Shown here piece by piece: positions 6,879 through 12,413 of a stretch of DNA of 14,658 nucleotides; positions within the stretch are counted from its first letter, which is position 1, and the number at the start of each line of letters is the position of its first letter. The position numbers were made by a program, and so were the translations under genes. The notes under the pieces are model-generated. The model saw nothing but the letters and a program-made list of their open reading frames with translations, was not told where the DNA came from and ran no database searches. Source of the stretch: Chloroflexia bacterium (lineage in GTDB: Bacteria > Chloroflexota > Chloroflexia > Thermomicrobiales > UBA6265); NCBI GenBank assembly GCA_013696265.1, contig JACCYX010000461.1, forward strand, positions 1 to 14,658, read 5' to 3'.

Positions 6879-7217
6879 TCAGGCGATCCCGAGGCGCTCG
6901 TAGCGTTCGACGGCGACCACGAACATGGTGGCCCCTCCGACCAGCACTTCAACGGGATTGGGAATGTAGAACTCGCCCGGTTCCACAATCGGCATCAGGG
7001 GATTGACGAAGCGCGTCCGGGAATGGCAGTTGTTGCGGACGATCTCTTGCACCTCAGCCACGTGCGCATCTTGAACGCCTACCAGCAACGTGACGTTCCG
7101 TTCGCGCAGGAACCCGCCGGCGCTGTTGATCTGCGTGGCACGAAACCCGCGCTCAGTGAGCGAGGCGAGGAGCGGTTCGGCGTCGGCGCCCTGAACCACG
7201 GCAATAACGAGCTTCAT
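6879..7217 (-). CDS. darA: cyclic-di-AMP receptor, PII-like (DarA/PstA/YaaQ family, DUF970)
   Basis: Small PII-like trimeric protein, known in Firmicutes to bind cyclic-di-AMP. The 112 residues align along their length with B. subtilis DarA (YaaQ): MKLVIAVVQ at 1-9, LTERGFRATQINSAGGFL at 20-37 (family 'TTGGFL' element), NVTLLVGV at 41-48, and NPVEVLVGGATMFVVAVE at 87-104. The start is ATG 7217, where homology begins; an in-frame upstream extension (to 7292) looks unrelated. The Shine-Dalgarno is weak (GGAATC/AGGG directly upstream). tmk precedes it by 67 bases, the same pairing as tmk-yaaQ in B. subtilis. It implies that the organism makes cyclic-di-AMP; no synthase is in this window. The downstream partner is unknown. 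Confidence 0.93.
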   Translation of the reverse strand: MKLVIAVVQGADAEPLLASLTERGFRATQINSAGGFLRERNVTLLVGVQDAHVAEVQEIVRNNCHSRTRFVNPLMPIVEPGEFYIPNPVEVLVGGATMFVVAVERYERLGIA

Positions 7218-7284
7218 TCCCTGATTCCATTCGCACCGGATGGCTCCGTGCCCTCGGGTTCGGGACCGATCCGGGAACGACGTC

Positions 7285-7911
7285 CTACGCATTCGCCAGT
7301 CTCTGTTGCAATTGGCGCCAGATACATGATTGCACCGTGTCGGGCGCGCCCTGGGCGTCGATCACGATCCAGCCGGCCGGCGAGGCCGCGGCCAACTCCA
7401 GATACCGGTCACGAACGCGCTGATGATACGTCATGTCGGCCAGGTCGATTCGGTTGACCGAGGCGGGATCGGCGTGCCGGCGCCGCAACCCGATCGCCAC
7501 CGGCACGTCCAGCAGGATCCGCACGTCCGGCTCGAGCCCGCCGGTCGCGAACACCTGGATGGCCTGAAGCGATTGGTAATCGAGCCCACCGCCACCGCCT
7601 TGATAGGCATACGTCGAATCGACATACCGGTCACAGACAACCCAGGCACCGCGCTCCAGCGCGGGCCGGATCACTTCGCGCACATGTTGCGCCCGGGCGG
7701 CCGCGAGCAGGAGCGTCTCGGTCTCCGGGAGCATAGTATAGTCTCCCAGCCCCAGCAGCACCGACCGGATCTCGTTGCCGACCCTGGTGCCGCCCGGCTC
7801 CCGCGTCTCCACCACGTCGTGCCCATTGATCCGCAGGCGGTCGGCCAGCAATCTTGCCTGAAGCGTTTTGCCTCCGCCTTCCGGCCCTTCGAAGACGACG
7901 AATTTTCCCAC
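7285..7911 (-). CDS. tmk: thymidylate kinase
   Basis: Phosphorylates dTMP to dTDP for DNA synthesis. The 208 residues are the normal length. Visible signatures are the P-loop FEGPEGGGKT at 7-16 (family FEGxxGxGKT/S), TREPGGT at 36-42, CDRYVDSTYAYQGGG at 93-107 (DRY/F motif), LLDVPVAIGLRRR at 133-145 and the substrate-lid region up to RID at 154-156. The start is GTG at 7911-7909, directly after the TAG stop of the R3H ATPase gene with no intervening base, so translational coupling is likely. The stop lies 67 bases before the DarA-like gene. Nothing appears broken. The link to darA agrees with Firmicute gene order. Confidence 0.97.
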   Translation of the reverse strand: MGKFVVFEGPEGGGKTLQARLLADRLRINGHDVVETREPGGTRVGNEIRSVLLGLGDYTMLPETETLLLAAARAQHVREVIRPALERGAWVVCDRYVDSTYAYQGGGGGLDYQSLQAIQVFATGGLEPDVRILLDVPVAIGLRRRHADPASVNRIDLADMTYHQRVRDRYLELAAASPAGWIVIDAQGAPDTVQSCIWRQLQQRLANA

Positions 7912-9801
7912 CTATTGCATGCCCCGCCGGTAAATCTCGACATGCCGGAACGGGTCGCGTCCCCTGCTGCGCGAGTCGAGGCTGTACCGCTCGGCGAGTT
8001 CGTGCTGCATCCGCCGGATCGGCGGCGACTGCGGACTGAGGGCCGTGGCCGGGGCGCCCTCCATGATCGCGGAGATCGCATCCTCGGCCTCGGTTAGGGC
8101 CCGGATCACGGAGTCGCCGCGGGCGCTCTTGTCCCGGCCGGCCGTGGTACGCCCGTCCGGTTCACCAATGGTGTCCCGCCGGGCTTGCGGAAAGAGCGAG
8201 GTCAGCACGTGCTCCATTTGCGTGGCGGTGTTGGAGCGGAGCACGTAGACCGGGATGCCCCGCAATTCGGCATCCCGCACCGGTTGCGGCTTCTGTCGGT
8301 AGGCGTTCTTCAGGGTCATCACCAGGTCGGCGTCGCCGGGTTCCCGCACCATGATCGCCGGCACGTCGAGACCCATGATCGTCTGTTCGAGCCGGTTCCG
8401 GCTGACGCCGTAGGGAAAGACCCGCAGCGGCTTGGCGCGCGTGCCCCGGCCCTTGGCGAAGGCGGGCACCGTTGGCGCGGCGGTGACTTCGGGTCGAGCG
8501 GCGGTCCCGGCCGCCACCGGTTCCGGTTCAGCCGGCGCCAGTTTCGGCTGCCGGCTGCTGATATCGACGGGCTCGTTCCACAACCCGCCGTGAATCGATG
8601 AGCCGACGTCGGACACCGGTAACCCTGGCCTGTGCGCCGGCGGCTCCCCAGGGGCTCGCGGATTTCGCCGCTGGTCGCTGCTCGAGGTGCGCTGGACCGT
8701 CCCATCCTCATGCCGACGACGGCTTTCCGAGCCGATCGGCGCCCCACGGAGGATCGCGTCCACCGTGGCCGCGACATCGAGATGCACGATCACCTCATCA
8801 CGATCGACGATTTCGACCATCACGTTGAAGGTCGGCGGCGCCTTGCGCTCAAGGATCGACTTTTGGGTTCCGCGCCGCCGGGCTTCCTCGTCCGAGAGCG
8901 TCACCGACTGGATGCCGCCCATCAGGTCCGAGAGGGTCGGGTTCAGCATCAGGTTTTCGAGCGTATTGCCGTGGGCGGTGCCGATCAGTTGCACGCCCCG
9001 CTCCGCAATCGTCCGGGCCGCCATCGCCTCCAGCTCGGTGCCGATCTCGTCGATCACCACCACCTGCGGCATGTGGTTCTCGACAGCCTCGATCATTACC
9101 GCGTGTTGCGCCGTTGGCGTCGGCACCTGCATACGGCGCGCCCGGCCGATCGCCGGATGGGGAATATCTCCGTCGCCGGCGATCTCGTTGCTGGTATCGA
9201 CAACCACCACGCGCTTGCGCAGTTCGTCGGCCAGCACCCTGGCCGTTTCGCGGAGGAGGGTCGTCTTACCGACGCCCGGCCGCCCCAGCAGCAAGACGCT
9301 CTGTCCCGATTCGATCAGGTCGCTGATGATCGCGATCGTGCCATACACCGCCCGACCGATGCGGCACGTGAGCCCGACGATTTCCCCTCCCCGGTTGCGA
9401 ATCGCGGAAATGCGGTGCAGGGTTCGCTCGATCCCGGCCCGGTTGTCGTCGCCGAAATCGCCGATCCGGCTACTCACGAACCCCAGGTCATCCCTGGTCA
9501 CATCGATGTCAGAAAGTTCGATCTCGTCGAACTGGAACCGGGCTTCCGGCGGCCGGCCGAGATCCATGACGATTTCGATCAACGCGCCGTAGGCGTTGCG
9601 TGACTGAAGGACGGAAATGCGTTCCGTCACGTGATGCGGGAGTACCGTAAAGAGGTCTTTGAGGTCGTCGGTGACTTCGAATTCCTGACTTGGGAGCGAG
9701 GTGTCGTCTACAAATGTTTCTGGGACGCTACTCAACCGATACCCCCGCCTGGATGCGTGCCGGCTCGCCTCCGTTTTGACAGGCGCCAGCCACCAACCCA
9801 T
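7912..9801 (-). CDS. Ycf45/SpoIIIAA-like AAA ATPase with C-terminal R3H domain
   Basis: 629-residue protein of the 'R3H domain-containing nucleic acid-binding' family; its role is not well defined. An N-terminal SpoIIIAA/Ycf45-like region (about 40-165) leads into an ATPase with Walker A GRPGVGKT at 173-180, VDTSNEIAGDGDIPHPAIGR at 201-220 and Walker B VVVIDE at 247-252. A low-complexity proline/alanine linker (about 355-455) follows, then a conserved domain (SRNRLEQTI...VPAIMVREPGDADLVMTLKNAYRQ, 467-503). The R3H domain at the end has R596-x3-H600 (RRMQH), normally a single-stranded nucleic-acid binder. I kept ATG 9801. TTG at 9735-9733, preceded by GGGGGT at spacing 5, would drop 22 poorly conserved residues and is a serious alternative. 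tmk begins at the base after its stop. Confidence 0.88.
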   Translation of the reverse strand: MGWWLAPVKTEASRHASRRGYRLSSVPETFVDDTSLPSQEFEVTDDLKDLFTVLPHHVTERISVLQSRNAYGALIEIVMDLGRPPEARFQFDEIELSDIDVTRDDLGFVSSRIGDFGDDNRAGIERTLHRISAIRNRGGEIVGLTCRIGRAVYGTIAIISDLIESGQSVLLLGRPGVGKTTLLRETARVLADELRKRVVVVDTSNEIAGDGDIPHPAIGRARRMQVPTPTAQHAVMIEAVENHMPQVVVIDEIGTELEAMAARTIAERGVQLIGTAHGNTLENLMLNPTLSDLMGGIQSVTLSDEEARRRGTQKSILERKAPPTFNVMVEIVDRDEVIVHLDVAATVDAILRGAPIGSESRRRHEDGTVQRTSSSDQRRNPRAPGEPPAHRPGLPVSDVGSSIHGGLWNEPVDISSRQPKLAPAEPEPVAAGTAARPEVTAAPTVPAFAKGRGTRAKPLRVFPYGVSRNRLEQTIMGLDVPAIMVREPGDADLVMTLKNAYRQKPQPVRDAELRGIPVYVLRSNTATQMEHVLTSLFPQARRDTIGEPDGRTTAGRDKSARGDSVIRALTEAEDAISAIMEGAPATALSPQSPPIRRMQHELAERYSLDSRSRGRDPFRHVEIYRRGMQ

Positions 9802-9842
9802 CCCTGAATGCCAATCTCACCGCCGCGCTCGCCTGGCGCGGA

Positions 9843-10976
9843 TCATTGCGAAGACTCCGACGCTGGATCTCCCGAAGACCCATTCAAGAATGTGGGCACC
9901 CGTTTCCCCCCCGTTTCCTTGACTTCTTGCGGAAAGTTGATCACGGTCGCCGCCGGCGACCGGGCGACCGCCGTTGTGTACTTGACGTGCAGGCGCTGCT
10001 CGAACTGGACCGAAAGACCCCGCTCCTGAATCGAATCGACGAACTCGCGCTGGTCACCCCGCGCCACGACGTAGACCCGCCTCGGCGCCAGCCGGGCGAG
10101 ATCGGCCAGGGCCCCGGCGATCAATTGCGGAAAGAGTTCGCCGTGACGCGGGTCGATCACGAACTCCAGGACGTGGCTGTCGGGCCGGGACTCGGCGTGC
10201 AGGTAGGCGACGACCTGATACCCCTCCTCGATCACCCACCCCTGCTGAAGCGACGATGGCGAGAACCGGGAGTTAATGTCCCAATGGTGACTCGTGTGGG
10301 CCTCGGCGTACTGGACTGGCTGGGGTACGGTGGCCATGTACAACTGGTGAATGGCCCACACGTCGGACCGGTGCTGCCGGCGGACACGGGACGTAGTGGC
10401 AAGATTCAGCGACAGCGCCGACGCGCCGAGGACAATTTCATCCGCGTACGGTGCGAATCCGTTGGCGCGCAGCACTGGCGTCAGGTCCGATTCCGCTGGC
10501 GCCCGGGCATAGAGCCGCTTGGTGCCCTCAAGACCAGCCGCAACCACCCCGAAATGCACGAGTTCCTCCCAGACGGGCTGCATCTCATACACACCAAGGT
10601 TGGCGCCAATGCCACCCAGCACCCAGCGCCGGTCTGGATTGACGACGCTGAACACCGCGTATCCGACCGGCTGGCGCTCCACCCGGGCGACGAACACGCG
10701 GCAATTGGAGCCGGTCAGCGGCAAGAGTTGCTTGAGTCCAATCTGGAACGGCTGGCCCGAGGACAATCGATGTCCCGGCTGGTCGAGCACATACCGCTGC
10801 CGGATCGCACGGAGCGGCATCAGGTCGGTCCACTGAATACGGCCAACATCGAGTTTGATATGGGGATCGTTGGAATCGCGCGGAGCACCTTGCCGCAACG
10901 GCACGTTGGCCTGACTGGTCTGGCGAGAGGATCCTATCCTCAAACTGCCACGTCCTATCCGCGGGGTGTGCGCCAA
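9843..10976 (-). CDS. uncharacterised protein, probable tandem GNAT-like domains
   Basis: I do not recognise a named family. The 377 residues appear to hold two GNAT-fold-like halves. The first, about 45-185, includes VFVARVERQPVGYAVF at 94-109 and ends with LTPVLRANGFAPYADEIVL, the shape of a GNAT C-terminal strand pair. The second, about 200-340, includes GWVIEEGYQVVAYLHA and LEFVIDPRHGELFPQLIAGA. Neither half shows the usual acetyl-CoA loop (R/Q-x-x-G-x-G/A), so acetyltransferase activity is doubtful. The start is uncertain: the frame opens at TTG 10976 without a Shine-Dalgarno, while TTG at 10943 has AGGA nine bases upstream. A well-formed promoter lies just ahead (11006-11034). It sits between recR and the R3H ATPase, with gaps of about 106 and 41 bases. 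Confidence 0.6.
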   Translation of the reverse strand: MAHTPRIGRGSLRIGSSRQTSQANVPLRQGAPRDSNDPHIKLDVGRIQWTDLMPLRAIRQRYVLDQPGHRLSSGQPFQIGLKQLLPLTGSNCRVFVARVERQPVGYAVFSVVNPDRRWVLGGIGANLGVYEMQPVWEELVHFGVVAAGLEGTKRLYARAPAESDLTPVLRANGFAPYADEIVLGASALSLNLATTSRVRRQHRSDVWAIHQLYMATVPQPVQYAEAHTSHHWDINSRFSPSSLQQGWVIEEGYQVVAYLHAESRPDSHVLEFVIDPRHGELFPQLIAGALADLARLAPRRVYVVARGDQREFVDSIQERGLSVQFEQRLHVKYTTAVARSPAATVINFPQEVKETGGKRVPTFLNGSSGDPASESSQ

Positions 10977-11005
10977 GCACGCCAGATGGTGTGCTTACAG
11001 TACCT

Positions 11006-11034
11006 ATTCTATCGCCAATCGAGTCGGCACTCAA
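11006..11034 (-). promoter_or_regulatory. sigma70-type promoter for the tandem GNAT-like gene
   Basis: On the minus strand the -35 hexamer TTGAGT (plus 11029-11034, 4 of 6 consensus) and the -10 hexamer TAGAAT (plus 11006-11011, 5 of 6) are separated by exactly 17 bases. The predicted transcript would begin near 10999, about 23 bases before the TTG at 10976. It lies in the 106-base gap after recR, so it would give the downstream genes (GNAT-like, R3H ATPase, tmk, darA-like, zinc ribbon) transcription independent of recR. No transcript data are available here. Confidence 0.6.
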
Positions 11035-11082
11035 GACCTGTGCTGGATGCCGTTTAACCCGTTTGGGCGGGTGGGACGGCGT

Positions 11083-11694
11083 TCACAGGGCACGCCGTCC
11101 GATCATGGCCCGGCCCAGGGTCATGTCGTCGGCATACTCCAGGTCGCCGCCGACGGGCAAGCCACTCGCCGGGCGGGTGACCGTGATGCCCATCGGCGTG
11201 AGCAGGCGGTGGAGATAGGTGGCGGTGGCCTCACCGGGCAAGTCGAGGTTGGTGAAGACGATCACCTCCTCAGGAGACTCCCGGACGACCCGCTCCTGAA
11301 GTTCCCGGATCTTGAGCTTGTCGGGACCAATCCCGTCGACGGGCGAGATCGCGCCGTGCAGTACGTGAAATCGTCCACGGTATTCGTTCGTGCGGTCGAT
11401 CGCCACCACGTCCAACGGCTGTTCCACCACGCAAATCCGGTTCTCGCGCACTGTGTCGGCGCAGATATGGCAAGGATCGGATTCTGTGGTGTTGAAGCAG
11501 TTGGAGCAGAGGCGGATCCGCTCCTTGACCGCGAGGATCGCCTCGGCCAACCCGATCGAATCGTCCCGCGATGTCCGCAAGAGGTAGTAGGCGAGCCGGG
11601 ATGCCGTCTTTGGGCCAATGCCAGGTAGTTTGGCAAGTTCGTCGATGAGCCGGGCCACCGGCTCGGCGGTCGCGGAACTCCTTCGCTGCGACAC
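11083..11694 (-). CDS. recR: recombination mediator RecR
   Basis: Acts with RecF and RecO to load RecA at gaps during recombinational repair. From GTG 11694 it has 203 residues, the usual length. Domains: helix-hairpin-helix LPGIGPKTASRLAYYLL at 23-39, zinc finger with cysteines 63, 66, 75 and 78 (CSNC, CHIC), and a Toprim domain from about 86 (ICVVEQPLDVVAID, later TNLDLPGEATATYL). It ends in the conserved GLPVGGDLEYADDMTLGRAM at 178-197. The start is fixed by a strong GGAGG six bases before GTG 11694; the frame stays open to 11772, but that extension has no family match. A possible extended -10 (TGGTATGAT) lies about 75 bases upstream. The usual dnaX and ebfC neighbours are not in the window. 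Confidence 0.96.
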   Translation of the reverse strand: MSQRRSSATAEPVARLIDELAKLPGIGPKTASRLAYYLLRTSRDDSIGLAEAILAVKERIRLCSNCFNTTESDPCHICADTVRENRICVVEQPLDVVAIDRTNEYRGRFHVLHGAISPVDGIGPDKLKIRELQERVVRESPEEVIVFTNLDLPGEATATYLHRLLTPMGITVTRPASGLPVGGDLEYADDMTLGRAMIGRRAL

Positions 11695-11767
11695 GGCGAT
11701 CCTCCCGAGCGCTCCCTGATTTACCAATCCGACAGCGCGGATCGCCACGGGCAATCCGCCAAAAAGC

Positions 11768-11776
11768 ATCATACCA
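11768..11776 (-). promoter_or_regulatory. possible extended -10 promoter element for recR
   Basis: Read on the minus strand this is TGGTATGAT, an extended -10 (TGn plus TATGAT, 5 of 6 to TATAAT). No good -35 lies 16-18 bases upstream, which extended -10 promoters can tolerate. The leader to GTG 11694 would be about 65 bases. Confidence 0.35.
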
Positions 11777-11859
11777 CCCGGCTATGACGCGATTGATTTG
11801 GACACATATCAAGGCGTCGCGCAATTTCTAGCGGAAGATGCCATGAACTTGACGGGCGC

Positions 11860-11875
11860 TCCTATTGCAATAGGA
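11860..11875. promoter_or_regulatory. perfect 16-bp palindrome, candidate operator
   Basis: TCCTATTGCAATAGGA is its own reverse complement with no spacer. It lies between the divergent recR and small zinc ribbon genes, directly after a TTGACG hexamer (11849-11854). A weak TAGGAC at 11871-11876, 16 bases on, could be the matching -10. If that promoter is real, a dimeric regulator bound here would block it. With uniform base use a given position begins such a palindrome about once in 65,000, so finding one inside 316 non-coding bases is notable. The binding protein is unknown. Confidence 0.45.
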
Positions 11876-12010
11876 CTTTTGGGGTGCTACTGTGGCTAGG
11901 AACCTGGTGGGATAGTTTGTTCCGGGTCATGGGCCCTGGCAGGAGGTCGAGGACTCGGGTAGATGCCGGCGGGGTGCTTGGCATGAACTCGACGTGTGGA
12001 GGGGCATTCG

Positions 12011-12328
12011 GTGGACTTTCGAGACAAAACGCTGACGTGTCGCGATTGCAGCAAGCCGTTCACCTGGACGGCTGGGGAACAACACTTCTTCCGGGAAAAG
12101 GAACTGATCAACATTCCGGCCCGATGCCCGCACTGCCGGTCGGCCCGCAAGGCCAAGCTCGGCTTGCCCGACCGCGCCCAGACCGAGGTCACGTGCGCGA
12201 AATGCAGCCAGCAGACATCGGTGCCGTTCGTTCCGCGTAACGGGAACCCCGTGTACTGCTCGCCCTGCCTGACCAGCATCCGTGCCGCCGAAGCGGCGAA
12301 TGCGTCCGTTGCGATCGCCGCGCCGTAA
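12011..12328 (+). CDS. small protein with two zinc ribbons (zf-trcl-like)
   Basis: The protein has 105 residues from GTG 12011. The first half matches the widespread 'probable zinc-ribbon' family: DKTLTCRDCSKPFTWTAGEQ at 5-24 (usual form 'DKTLxCRDCGxEFxFTAGEQ'), REKELINIPARCPHCRSARK at 28-47, cysteines 10, 13, 39 and 42. The second half holds another ribbon: CAKC at 62-65, the family-like VPFVPR, and CSPC at 83-86. Function is unknown; such proteins are often thought to bind nucleic acid or protein. The start is set by GGAGGGG about eight bases before GTG 12011; GTG at 11996 overlaps that site and is less likely. It stands alone on this strand, followed by a strong terminator. Confidence 0.85.
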   Translation: MDFRDKTLTCRDCSKPFTWTAGEQHFFREKELINIPARCPHCRSARKAKLGLPDRAQTEVTCAKCSQQTSVPFVPRNGNPVYCSPCLTSIRAAEAANASVAIAAP

Positions 12329-12335
12329 CTCCAGC

Positions 12336-12408
12336 TTCCTTTGGACGCACGAACAAACGCCCGTCATTCCCAAGAGGGATGACGGGCGTTTGTTGCTTTC
12401 CAAAGGGA
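12336..12408. terminator. nested hairpin, probable bidirectional terminator
   Basis: A perfect 16-bp stem, AACAAACGCCCGTCAT (12352-12367) with ATGACGGGCGTTTGTT (12379-12394), is extended inward by CCC/GGG around an AAGA loop, with one bulged T. Its A-rich 5' arm and T-rich 3' arm give a U-rich end on either strand. An outer 8-bp repeat, CCTTTGGA (12338-12345) with TCCAAAGG (12399-12406), encloses it. It sits between the convergent small zinc ribbon gene and ftsK and would end both transcripts. Confidence 0.88.
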
Positions 12409-12413
12409 ATCGA

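Larger units (their letters stand above)
11695..12010. other. 316-base divergent intergenic region
   Basis: No convincing gene is seen between the recR start and the small zinc ribbon gene. It contains a possible recR extended -10 (TGGTATGAT, minus strand, plus 11768-11776), a TTGACG hexamer at 11849-11854 that could be a -35 for the plus-strand gene, and the perfect palindrome at 11860-11875. A 13-base sequence also occurs twice with one mismatch (11842-11854 and 11982-11994). The last bases carry the GGAGG Shine-Dalgarno (about 11998-12002) for the GTG at 12011. Confidence 0.6.

Noticed and set aside
8632..9603. Plus-strand open frame opposite the R3H ATPase
   Set aside because: The minus-strand Walker motifs settle the coding strand.
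9823..9841. 6-bp hairpin CCGCGC/GCGCGG between the GNAT-like and R3H genes
   Set aside because: Short, with no T-run on the coding strand; expected often in GC-rich DNA and not a credible terminator.
11057..11072. ACCCG/CGGGT hairpin downstream of recR
   Set aside because: Only five base pairs and no T-run; too weak to call a terminator.
11798..11822. TTGATA-like -35 on the minus strand upstream of recR
   Set aside because: No acceptable -10 at 16-18 bases; the extended -10 at 11768-11776 is the better candidate.
11884..12240. Plus-strand frame overlapping the small zinc ribbon gene in another phase
   Set aside because: The cysteine pairs and the Shine-Dalgarno support only the frame starting at 12011.
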